Position numbers and translations under genes: made by a program | Origin: Micropterix aruncella | Taxonomy: Eukaryota > Arthropoda > Insecta > Lepidoptera > Micropterigidae | Reading direction: 5' to 3' | DNA: 64,000 nucleotides | Assembly: GCA_944548615.1 (NCBI GenBank) | Contig: OX155950.1 | Span: 35,055,610-35,119,609 of the forward strand | Shown: positions 1 to 9,827 of the stretch, in pieces | Layout: the number at the start of each line of letters is the position of its first letter | How positions within the stretch are numbered: position 1 is the first letter of the stretch | The notes under the pieces: generated by a model | Told to the model about the DNA's origin: nothing | Seen by the model: only the letters and a program-made list of their open reading frames with translations | The model's database searches: none

Positions 1-118
1 GACTGGGCTGTTGGATCGAGAAGTTCTGGTCCCCGCTGGTCCACAAGGCGCACAAAATAACCGAGAGCACGATGTAGATGTTTCGATACATCGAAATGCT
101 ATAGGTGCGTTTCGGCAT
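1..118 (-). CDS. Partial first coding exon with signal peptide, runs off the left edge
   Basis: On the minus strand an ATG (bases 118-116) in a CAAAATG context opens a frame of 39 codons that is still open at base 1. The peptide has a short basic start, then a hydrophobic core, IYIVLSVILCALWTSG, followed by a polar stretch beginning DQNFSIQQ. This is the layout of a secretory signal peptide with a likely cleavage site near TSG|DQ. A second in-frame ATG (91-89) would give an even more typical signal peptide and may be the real start. Codons are GC-rich (GTG CTC TCG, TGC GCC TTG TGG ACC AGC GGG GAC CAG), unlike the surrounding AT-rich DNA, which supports real coding. The product would be a secreted or type I membrane protein. 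I do not recognise the family because the mature part lies outside the window. If it is real, much of this window could be upstream flank or a 5' intron. Confidence 0.55.
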   Translation of the reverse strand, partial: MPKRTYSISMYRNIYIVLSVILCALWTSGDQNFSIQQPS

Positions 119-367
119 TTTGGATAATATATACACTACCGGAATTCGCACTCATGAAACACTAAATATCACATTTTCACAGCAGCTTGATAGTTTAATC
201 CGAGTACCATATTTCTGTAACAAAGAGAGTCAAAGTTAGGTTTTGAAATATTAAATGAATAAATTTTAGACCATTATAACGATTGCAGTATACTGATAAC
301 GATTGAAATTAATTGATAATATTAGAAAATTATTTCACTTTCTGCAACATTAAGGTTTGCCAAATAC
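119..367. other. AT-rich flank upstream of the edge exon
   Basis: Read on the minus strand this is the sequence 5' of the start codon. It holds a TATATATTAT stretch just before the ATG, but I cannot separate promoter, 5' UTR and intron. No repeat copy is recognised in it. Confidence 0.3.
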
Positions 368-690
368 TACGGGCGAACCCGCCACCCCAGGGGAGTTATA
401 ACAACATCATGCCATTCTCTCTCCGATGGAGTAAATGCATAGACTAAGGGACTGACAAAGTCCACAGTCTAAATACGCGAACAGCCCGTAAAGGTCCAAC
501 ACCTTACAGCGAGTCACTGGAAAGTAAATCCAGAGGGCCAACCTCACCAACTTACTAACAGATATGAACGGATTTCTCCACACTCCAGACTGGTTACGGT
601 CCGAATTCACTTGCGCGGCCTCTACCTGGCGTTGGCAGTAATTAATATTGAATTTATCGCGGATCCGAGGCGCCTTTTGCCTGTCATTAT
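368..690 (+). repeat. Dispersed repeat family A, diverged 5' portion
   Basis: This copy begins with the family signature GGGCGAACCCGCCACC and continues with blocks shared with the copies at 5,733, 23,500 (reverse), 41,035 (reverse) and 53,725, including the spaced words AACACCTTACAGCGAG and CACTTGCGCGGCC. It is the most diverged copy. Family A has no visible open frame or terminal repeats. It may be the untranslated end of a retroelement or a non-autonomous element, and I cannot name it. Confidence 0.6.
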
Positions 691-699
691 ATTAATTTA

Positions 700-960
700 T
701 CGCCTATATATTTATGTTTATTTATTGACATTTCGAGTTTGAGATATTTAGACTACTATTTACTTGACATTTGGACAGTTAAGATATTATATGACACTCG
801 GAATGACATAACGATTCTAACAATACCACATACTTCTAAATTGGTTTGAGTATATAGAAGTTATGGTGAAATAAAGAAACGGAAAACATACACAGATGAA
901 CCCTGAACATATTGCACTCTTTTTTGTTGGGTAGTCGTGTAAAAACAGATGTAAAGTTGC
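700..960 (+). repeat. Dispersed repeat family D, copy 1
   Basis: About 250 bases match the stretch at 14,970-15,215 with roughly 75-80% identity by eye. Shared words include ATTCTAACAATAC, AGAAACGGAAA and TTGTTGGGYAGTCGTG. No coding potential is seen. It could be the 3' end of a non-LTR element. The 5S-derived SINE follows about 90 bases downstream. Confidence 0.55.
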
Positions 961-1045
961 AGGAGTTGCGGTTGTAGACTCTTGGTCGTTAATCGTACCC
1001 GCCAGATCTTGTTTCTACAGACTTCCGTCGTAGCCGCGTAGTTGT

Positions 1046-1215
1046 AACAGTTTCCGTCAGATCACAGAAGTTAAGCAGCATGGGCTTGGAGAGTACTTGG
1101 ATGGGTGACTGCTTGAGTACTACCACGTGATGTTTTAAAAGACGTCCTCCCGTAAGATAGTTGTAGTTAGATATTAAGGTGGGCCATTACCATATCGGGT
1201 ACGAAAAACACTTTT
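1046..1215 (+). repeat. 5S rRNA-derived SINE (SINE3-like), copy 1
   Basis: Bases 1,051-1,134 resemble the 3' two thirds of 5S rRNA. They contain the internal-promoter words GAAGTTAAGCAGCA (A-box region) and GGATGGGTGACTGCTTGAG (C-box region), but lack the 5' part of the gene and the closing acceptor helix. The ~75-base tail (TTAGATATTAAGGTGGGCC and beyond) matches the tail after the 5S-like block at 56,050. That marks both as copies of one retroposed family and not as rRNA genes. A functional 5S gene is excluded by the truncation and by the shared non-5S tail. Confidence 0.75.
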
Positions 1216-2136
1216 TACGGGATTTGAATAACTTTCACTAGGGAAGAAATCTACTCCGAAGAGGCCGTGAAAAATATATTCGTTGATTTCTACCCTGAAC
1301 ATCAGCGGTTGCAATAGCGCCGAAACCTCGAGTGCCACAAACTTCTCGCGGTAGATCCATTTTTATCGTGTTAGTTTTGCCAAACAACCGATTTAATATT
1401 TCATAAGTTTGTCACAAAATAAAAAGTTTAGTAATGATATAGAAAGCAAGTAAGAAGTTGCTTCTATCAAGTACATACAACGATAAATTATTGAAGACTT
1501 GAAATTTACATGCCAATTATTGGAAGTGTTAACAAAGTTCCGCACTCTTCGAAATTACTTTTCGTTATACAGATTTATTTATAAGTAAACTTATATGCGT
1601 ATATCTCATATCCTGTAATTATTTAGTTTCATGCTTTGTTCTACGACTTTCTTTTAAGTGGAGGTGGTATTTTCCTTTACTTCTTTCCAACCTATCCTCT
1701 TATAAATAAAGCATTGCCTATTGTAATTAACCATTTGTTGGCATTTTGATAAAAACCATTTAAATACCAAAATATAGTTATATTATAAAAAAGCTTTTCC
1801 ACACCTATGTATATTTCCAAGATAATTTATTTTTAAACCGACTTCAAAAAAATTTGCAAGTTATCAATTCGGTTGTATCTTTTTTTTTTTTTTAATGTTT
1901 GTTACTTCAGAACTCTGCTATTTATGAACCAATTTGGAAAATTCTTTTTTTATTCGAAAGGATATACTTACAGATTGGTCCCAAATTTATCAAAATCCCG
2001 TTCGGACGATAGGATCCATGAGCCATGAGGAATTGAGGGAACTCCTCAAATATTATCATATGAAATTGAAAATTTATATGTTGGTTCAATTCCGATGACA
2101 ATTCATTTATTTTTGTAAGCATGACCGAATTCTACA
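1216..2136. other. Unannotated AT-rich stretch
   Basis: No gene, RNA or recognised transposon is seen. Bases ~1,320-1,375 contain CACAAACTTCTCGCGGTAGA, a diverged piece of the foldback family E (main copy at 51,682). The remainder is AT-rich without repeats that I can pair elsewhere in the window. Confidence 0.4.
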
Positions 2137-2495
2137 CCCTGGGTTGACTCTCGACGAAGGAACTCCTCAACAGCCAACAGCACGGACCCCAAATTTTGTA
2201 TACTCATTCAGTTATGATATCCCGTTCTAAGTTTTATCATGACATGGCTGCTGTACCCAGGGTTGGCTCCCGACGAAGAAACTCCTCAACGGTCAACAGC
2301 ACAGACACAAAATTTTGTATATGTATTCAATTACGACAGTCCGTTCTAAGTTTCACCAAGGACTGCGGCACCCAGGGTTGGCTTCCAACGAGGGAACTCC
2401 TCAACGGTCAACAGAACATACATATATTTTTGTTTAAGCATTCAATTATGATAGCCCTTGCTAAGTATTACCATGACATGGCTGCTGCAAATAAA
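2137..2495 (+). repeat. Tandem array of a ~120-bp unit, three copies
   Basis: Three consecutive units (about 2,137, 2,256 and 2,373) each carry CCAGGGTTGGCT, CGACGARGRAACTCCTCAAC, GTCAACAGCAC and an AT-rich half with CATTCARTTATGATA and TTCTAAGT. Units differ by roughly 10-20%. The same unit is found in reverse orientation at 5,095-5,350. The 114-residue open frame across it (2,196-2,540) is a by-product of the unit length being nearly divisible by three and has no protein signature. Confidence 0.75.
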
Positions 2496-5094
2496 AATGG
2501 ATTCTTTTTGTTAAAATTTTTGACTATTATAATAAAATAAACTCTACTCATATCATTATTAACATTGTTTCGTTTGTCCAACGTAATCCAACCCAGAGCT
2601 GCATTCGATTGTATATAATACAACCAGGGTTTGCAGTGGTATTACATCTTTTATAGGCCTCAGATATTGAGTTATATTTTGGGTCGGTGCGGTTCGTTTT
2701 TATGTCGACTTTTTTTGCACCTTACTTATTTGATCTATTATACACTTAACGTATAGCAAGAATGCTTGTGATCGTGTGCATGTCTCGAGATATTTTCCGT
2801 TGCCATTTTTTCTAAGGAGATCATTGTCATGTTCCATCTCCTGCGGGAAACGCTCAGCATCGCATCCATATGCAGCGTGCTCGATTTAAGGGCAAAATTA
2901 TCCTGAACGTAGATGGTAGGAATGATGGTGTGAGCTGGAATGCAAATAACTCTCCGTAGATAAAAACGCACAACCTGCCTTTAAGGCGTACAATATTTAT
3001 TTTTTACAACGTGAATACATAGACATTCAACAATAGATTTTTTTAAAAAGAACACAAATTATTTTGATAGTACAACATGAGTTAGGTTGTGTATTAAGAA
3101 GTTAAATTAGGTAGGTATTAAATAGTATTTTACTAATATATTTCAAATTTAACGGAAAATAAACAACAGTAAATATTAGCTACCTCAGAATATTTTTTTT
3201 TTTCGCAATAACTTTAAAAATAATTAGTTTATACATAGCAAATAATCAAAAGAATCAATAATAAATTGTCATAATATAACAAAAAAACACAGTAAATAAA
3301 ACAAAAATGAGGTGTCCTTAAAATCAAATTACCTACGACAGATATGAAAATCAAAATATATACGATCACATATAAGACAGCAAAACTAACCACTGGGCGC
3401 GGGCTTAAGATCCCATTGTACGTCCCAAAGAATAATTTTACTATCCCCGCATAGTACGTGAAGCCATTAAAATAAAAAGAACTCCGAACTTTATTACAGA
3501 TGACTCATTCAAACTATCTACTAGGTGGAACACTCTCCTTAAAATATTCTAAACGCTCAACAACGAGTGCAAGGAAGTAACACAAGAAACTGTGATATTG
3601 TCAAAATTCGTACCCGCCGAACCAGCTGTCTCAGAGCATTTTTAATCTGCGCAGTTACAGCAGCAGTTTGCCGCCTACACGCAACAATGGATGACGATTT
3701 AGGTTGCCATTGTTCTGTAATAACTAATGACGATTGACTGCACTTCAGTATATCCTGAACAATTGACGATTGTCGCTATTCTGCATAACGACGGTTGCAA
3801 CATCGCCGAAAGAATATTCGTGCGCTACAAACTTCACGCGGCAAATTTGTTTTTATCTTATTTATAAGGTTTGTCTATGTTCACGTTTGAAGATTCTTTT
3901 ATATAATATAATAATATTTTGAATAATGTAAATATAACGACACCCAGTGGTCCCATCTGAATCTGCTTAGCCTGAAATTTCTTGCCAAAATCATGTTTAT
4001 ATGTCTTGTTTTCGAGTTTAAAATGCGAAAATTTCGATTTGAGATTTTCTGTGGGGCGGTTAAACATTGAGTCGAACTCGATCTCCCCGTATTTCGTCCC
4101 CAGCGGCGACGCGTCGAAGTAATAAGGAAGACTCTCTCTCTTTCGGTTTCTTCCTGACAAGTTGCCCTTTCTATTCGCTTCAATTTACTTTTATTACTCT
4201 GGGTTCCACTTTCTGATATAAAACACGTTTTATTTCCAACCTGCCAAAATATCTCCCGGCAATAAGTAGCGGCGCGGGGGTCTGCGGAGGGTACAGCCGG
4301 GATATTGGATGGCGATAAGAATAGATGAAGGGGCGACTGCGGACCGGCCGCCATAGCCACAGCCGTATGCATCGAAACGCTCACTTGTACCTACCCGCAC
4401 ATATGTGCGAAAGTGAAACCACATCAAGCGGAACAAATGCCCAGACCTTCCTTATTCAATAAATTCTCGAAATGAGTTAGGAAATCAGGCGTAAAAGGAA
4501 TGCAATTTAAATTTGGATTCCACAAGCGTAGGATAACAGTTAGCGGCTAACGGCAAGAAGCCAGACTGAAGAAAAATAAATATCTTAAATAATTGAACGA
4601 AAAACGAAGTGTTAAATTGTTAATAGTAAAAACACACTTTTAAAAACAAGCTTTTATTAAAATGCTTTGTCCTGAGTCAAGTCTAGGTGTAGCAGTTATG
4701 CCACAAAGGAACTTAAATTGAGCTTTTTTTTTGTTGACATTTTCATACTCCAACGAGGTGGATGGAGACAGAAGCCAATCCATCCACCATCCAAGCAGTT
4801 ATAACGACTATAGTCGTCTTTTCTGCCCGAGCTTAATTGTATATCCAATGATCAGGGGCTTCTATCCCCATCCAATCCCCCAAGGAGTCATTTATTAAAT
4901 CGTTTCAAAAATACATTTTTTCTCTTTTTACATTTTACATTTACATACACATACATGTATTTACATTACATTTCATTACATAGTTACAATACGTATTATC
5001 TCAAATAAAATTCAAAAAATATAAAAAAATATGTATATAATAATAAAAAGAGAAGAAAAAAAAATACATTCATATTTTGGCAGGTTAAATCGAG
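2496..5094. other. Mostly unannotated; foldback scrap and two unproven open frames
   Basis: A fragment of foldback family E lies at about 3,785-3,860 (TGCGCTACAAACTTCACGCG). Open frames at 2,738-2,971 and 3,858-4,436 (minus, up to 161 codons) have no recognisable domain. The second covers a locally GC-richer patch (4,050-4,440) that could be conserved non-coding DNA. I see no other transposon ends, tRNA or tandem repeats here. Confidence 0.35.
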
Positions 5095-5350
5095 CTATCA
5101 TAATTGAATGCTATACACAATTTCGTGTGTATGCTGTTGACCGTTGATGAGTCCCCTTGTTGGAAGCCAACCCTAGGTGCAGCGGTGAAAATTAGGACGA
5201 GCTATCATAATTAAATGCGTATAAAAAAAAACGTTTCTGTGCTTTCGACCATTGACGAGTCCTCTCGTCGGAAGCCAAACCTGAGTGCAGCAGCCCTGTA
5301 TCGGTGAAACTTAGAACGGGCTATTACAATTAAATGCGTATACAAGAGAC
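5095..5350 (-). repeat. Second array of the ~120-bp tandem unit, reverse orientation
   Basis: Two units plus part of a third are inverted relative to the array at 2,137. Shared words seen on the plus strand are GGAAGCCAACCCT, GTTGACCGTTGATGAGTCC and CTATCATAATTGAATGC. Together the two arrays form an inverted pair about 2.6 kb apart. Confidence 0.7.
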
Positions 5351-5427
5351 AGAACGATAATATAATTATCGTAAAAACTTTTTGGGGTAACGGGCTCGAC
5401 CGTTGTATTCGATATCTCCAAATGTTT

Positions 5428-5630
5428 CCTTTGACTTATGGAAGGATTTCAACTCAACTAACAATTATATTCTAATTCAGAAGCTTTAATTAATATGGAA
5501 GACATGGCAATGTTCGTGGACTCATTGAGTCGTACATTTCAAATAGGTCTCAAGCAGTTGATATAAATGGAACGATATCATCACCAAAAAATATATCTTG
5601 CGGTGTTCCACAGGGTTATATTTTCGTCAA
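5428..5630 (+). pseudogene. Non-LTR retrotransposon reverse-transcriptase fragment (motifs A to B)
   Basis: Translated in two plus-strand frames, this patch gives FDLWKDFNSTNNYILIQKL, then after a shift and stop HGNVRGLIESYISNRSQ, and ends SPKNISCGVPQGY. These match the LINE reverse-transcriptase pattern DLSKAFD..NH..LL.KL..YG...LI.SYL.NR.Q with the CGVPQG block before the YxDD loop. The first catalytic aspartate block is present in degraded form, and the FADD part is missing. It is a dead, truncated scrap about 65 codons long. A Jockey/CR1-type LINE is likely but the clade cannot be fixed from this much sequence. Confidence 0.7.
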
Positions 5631-5732
5631 TAGCATCGATCTAAAATACGCACAGATCACGGTAAGCCGACTTTATCAGCTTTATTTATTAAGACAAAAG
5701 GTAACCTAAACACACATCTTGCGGTGTCAACT

Positions 5733-6225
5733 ACAACGGGCGAGCCCGTCACCACAGGACGTTTTAACGATTAGTCGTTCTGTCGCCCTGCAGCGAACGT
5801 AGAAGACTTTGGACAGTACATTCTACGTCCAGCTACGTCACAACCCGTGAGAGTCCAACGCCTTACCGCGAGTGAGCCAGGAATAAACCCGGCGGGCTCG
5901 AGATACTCGCGCCCTCACTTCCAATTGTGACCAGATTTCTCCGGTCTCTCGATTGGTTCCGAGTTCGAGGTCGCTTGCGCGGTCCTCTCCCTTACGAAGC
6001 GGTGAAACGGAGTGCACCGAATCTGTCGCGGACCAAGGCGTCCTTTGCCCGACTCTGAACCGGGATCGGATGGCCAATGGTCATTTCAAGAGCAGTCGCC
6101 GTAAGGTAGACAACTGCCCCCGTTCTATAGGAAACAATACAGTTCCCAGACTCCCCCGATTGTTAGTCGGAGAGCACAATCGATTGGCTTGCGCCGCTCG
6201 GTGCGCAGACCGAAACACACAAACA
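5733..6225 (+). repeat. Dispersed repeat family A, copy 2
   Basis: It starts CTACAACGGGCGAGCCCGTC and runs through GTAGAAGACTTTGGACAG, the GC-rich middle (CTTGCGCGGTCCTCTCCC, GTCGCGGACCAAGGCGTCC) and the block CCCGTTCTATAGGAAACA to ACAATCGATTGGCTTGCG. All of these recur in the copies at 23,500, 41,035 and 53,725. The open frames on both strands here (5,838-6,077 minus, 5,953-6,327 plus) follow the GC-rich composition and are not conserved as proteins between copies. Confidence 0.75.
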
Positions 6226-6329
6226 AATTTGGCACTAAACATTCATTGTGATTGGTTCATTGTAAATGACTCCAAAATGATTACAAATGATTATTTAATC
6301 ATGGCTGCCCATTACTCTTCTGCTTAAAA

Positions 6330-8800
6330 AAATATATACCACCTACTATAGAAAAGTATAAGACAAGTCAACATCCTTAAATAAATATTGTAAAATCCTG
6401 GTCGTGCTCGTTAATGACAAAAATACAGTCCATGGCTTGGAAAAGACCGCCATCTCCAAGCAAGATTAGTAATGATTAAAAACTTTGATCATGACGAGGA
6501 TTTCATGTGAAAAAAATGCGCAATAAAATAAGTAAAAAACGACAATGCAAAATTAGCGACTTTTCCTTTTTCCCCAAGGTAATGCCCAGCGCGCAAGTCC
6601 GCATTTTTAAAAGCTGCCATTGAAGATGCTTGCTTTTAAGTACTTTAAGTTTCTGTGTATTCAACAGACCTCACCCTTAGTAATGTCTATCTATATCCGA
6701 GATTAAAAGAATCATGAAGCCGTGGTACTCGCTGCTGTGCTGAAAATTTTCTGTGCTCAAGATACAATTTTTTTTTGGGAGAGAAATTTAAATTCAGAAA
6801 CCAATATGTCAAGTGTGTTAAGTTAAAAGAAGGTTATGTTGGAAAAAAAACATTTATTAAATGTTATTTTTACACACTCGTTCTTACTTTTATTTGAACG
6901 CCGTAGTACTATTAATTGTACCATTAATAATATTTTTGATTAAATAAAGCCATTATTGATTATTATTGTTTATTATAAGAAACTAAGCACCGCGCCAAGC
7001 AAAATAATGGAAAAGGTGCAGCTAACAAAAAAGAAAACTGATAGAAAATATCTGGTAATACTCGTTGAAATACGCTTACCAATGGTTAATTATATGCGAG
7101 TTTTGGAACACCGAACGGCTAATGAAATTACTGCGGTTGTGGAAGGAGAAGGGTAGAAGGAAGAAGCCAAGCGCCAAACACCGCTTAAAAGTACGCCGCC
7201 GCTCCAGATGCAGAAAATTACTGTCATTGCGGTTCGTGACTCACGGCTGTGGAGTATTTAAATACCTTGCTTCGATTGGCAAAGAAGAGAAGAAACCCTC
7301 TTTCATCATCTCACCAAGGGAAACATAGAAGCGAGAAATGTACGCCACTGGTAGAACTTCCCAGTGCTGGAGAGAGATTAACTCACAAGCCAGGCGGTAG
7401 CCTAACGATCCTTCTCGTGAAAGGGTACGTCGAACCCGTCATTTTACATTGCCGCATAATAAATAACAAGTCGCAAACCGGCAAACTACCAATCAGTGGC
7501 GCTGTCATATGCCAGTCAGATGAAGCACTTGGATATCGTATAAAAAGGTCGTTTGATTTTAAACACGAGCGCGGCAGTCGCTAAATTAGCGAGTCAAACG
7601 CTGTAAACGCGGGCGCAAGTAGAGCTAGCGGGGGATCAAGTGAAAGAAGTCAATTACTGTTATTCCTCAGCGAAGATTTAAATGTCAGTGAGGAATCAAG
7701 TGAAGAGATCAGCGGAGAACAGTGATAAATAGTCGATCCTAAGCAACAGCGATCCTACGCACGCACTCGAAGATAAGACCTCGATAAGACATGACATAGA
7801 AGATGATTAGAGATCCAGCGGCTACGGCAGGGAATCGCGCCAGGGGTATAACTTATATTACTGACTCTTGTTAGATATGAACACTTGTAACAGATATTGT
7901 TTAGATTAACATTTTGTGTCAACTAAATGAATACCCAACTCAGGCATATTCCACTGAAGTAGTTGTGCTTTATTGGTGGAGATCAAATAAACCATAGTTG
8001 TGCTGTATGGTGTAAAGAAACAAAAAAACAAACAATGGCTCGGAAAGAAGTACTAAAATTATCGCTATACTGTATAGCGTCACCACCGACCATAAAAAGT
8101 AAAACAGAGATCTGGCGGTGAGTGTTTTTACAATCCAGGGACTATATCCCTGATCGGTTCAACGCCGCGGTCGCTAATTCGACCTGTGAGGCACTCACAG
8201 TCCACAATTAGTTAAAACCTCCTATTGTATATATTTTTATTAAACTTAATTCTTTGATTAACTTCGGTTTATTACATTCAGAAGTTACTGCAGAATGTTT
8301 TTTCGTATCTTTGCATAATTATAACTAAAATGGGGAAGAATATTTCGGAAACATTACCTTTTCTGTCATGGAAAACCTAAAAAAACCTAATTTGAAAATA
8401 GAAATCTCTTTCCCTCGCATAAAAAACAGCTGTGTATCTCCAGGCAGGGTCTTCGCCAAGATTAAAAAACAAATAAAACAAAAAAGTTATAAAAATAAAG
8501 CCAAAATTTTAACCCAGATATATTTTTGAGAGAGACAGCTGTGGAAATATTTAAAATTATACGATTTTATCCTAAATTTATTACATGCGTTTAGTTTACA
8601 TAAACACCTGCCCTTACTTATATTCAAATAAAAATATATATTTTTTTCAAAAATAAAATGGTTTTCTCTAAACTGTATTAGTATTATTTTCATTAGGTTG
8701 ATAATACACATTAATAACAATAATAAACATTAATTACAAATTCTATATATTACTATAAAAAAAAGATATACATGACGCGTCCAAACAGATTTTGCTGCAC
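6330..8800. other. Unannotated stretch with an LTR-like promoter patch
   Basis: No recognised coding domain is present. Bases 7,000-7,900 are GC-richer and contain a TATA-type sequence (see the separate entry) followed by repeated GATCAAGTGAA words at about 7,635 and 7,692 (the second as AATCAAGTGAAGAG). The look is that of a decayed LTR, but I found no second LTR, primer-binding site or polypurine tract. The rest is AT-rich. Confidence 0.3.
7538..7580 (+). promoter_or_regulatory. Candidate TATA/initiator promoter
   Basis: CGTATAAAAAGG is followed about 37 bases later by GCAGTCGC, similar to the arthropod initiator TCAGT. The spacing is a little longer than the usual 25-31 bases, and no downstream gene is visible, so this may be the U3/R core of a dead LTR or chance. 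Confidence 0.2.
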
Positions 8801-8955
8801 CCTTACTGGTCGCAGCGTGTTCGAACTAGTTGGATGAGGTGGAAAGACCCTTGTTTTCAAAACGCACTGACGGTCAGTTTGCTGCAAGATCTATAAAAAT
8901 CAGGAGAGCTGCTGATTTAGTGCACCCTTGTTTCGATACCACGTCACTACGCGCA

Positions 8956-9366
8956 ATGGCAGATACTTTCGGACAACGCTGGGCGATCAAATTTTGCGCA
9001 AAACTTGACAAAACAGTGCCGAAACTCACGAATATTTCGAATTGCTCTGGAAAGATTGAGCAAAATTATCATACGCGTGCGTATGATCATCACGACAACT
9101 CACCCAGCATTACGTCTCGGCGCGTCCGTGAGTTCCTGGCGAAGTATAACCTGGCAACGCTGGCGCAGCCACCCTATAGTCCCGATCTAACTCCATCCGA
9201 CTTTTTTTTTCGAAGGATCAAGACCACACTCAAAGGATGGCTCAAGAATAGAGACTACCGTTTGGAGAGCATTAATGTTATCCAAGCGGCCGTGATAACA
9301 GCTATCAAGGAAGTTCCCATCAAGACTTTTGAGACGGCGCACGGTGTTTCGAACAGAACAAGTTAG
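8956..9366 (+). pseudogene. Mariner-like transposase with large internal deletion
   Basis: From an ATG at 8,956 the frame reads MADTFGQRWAIKFCAKLDKT, the start of a mariner transposase (N-terminal HTH region), then jumps to the catalytic part: HDNSPSITSRRVREFLAKYN, PYSPDLTPSDFF and RIKTTLKGW. The second aspartate (HDN) and the third (SPDL.PSDFF) of the DDD triad are present. The segment carrying the first aspartate and most of the DNA-binding domain is deleted, so the frame is about 137 codons instead of roughly 345. The frame upstream of 8,956 (from 8,830) does not match the family. It ends in a stop after GVSNRTS without the normal mariner C-terminus. No terminal repeats were identified with confidence. 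Confidence 0.8.
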
Positions 9367-9827
9367 CTGGACAAAATTAATTAGTCCAATTTTTTGACTC
9401 TATCCTTTGTATCTACACAGGTGTAATGAATATTTTGAATAAGGAAATTGTTATTAAAGCTTATCAGGTAATATAGTGGTATTTTTTAAATTAAAATGCT
9501 TTCACTGGGTAAAATAATATTTATTTCGTTAAATTATAGTTAAAAAAAAATTTTTTTTTCACTTAAATATATCATAATAATATAATAAACCTAAAATATC
9601 TACAGCTATTAATAAATTACATACTTATACACATCATTAGCCGAATTATTATCTAAAAACGTACACTAAATTGGTACTTAAACTATCTAATTAATCGTTA
9701 TCGCTAAATTCTTCCTCGGATGAATCGTCGACAACATAGTCAATACTATTCCTAGTCCCTATATTTTTACTTGTATATATAGTAGGTGGTAGTAATAAAT
9801 GTAACAATTCGAAAGGGAGATTGCCTG

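Noticed and set aside
3899..4384. 161-codon minus-strand open frame as a gene
   Set aside because: No domain, no convincing start, overlaps two other frames of similar quality, and shows no conserved motif. Kept only as a remark in the gap entry.
5140..5190. Hammerhead-ribozyme-like core (TTGATGAGTCC ... GGAAGCC) in the ~120-bp tandem repeat
   Set aside because: The first core base is T instead of C, GAA is not followed by the A that should pair across stem III, and no closing stem III with a cleavage triplet can be drawn. Copies at 2,137 lose the core further.
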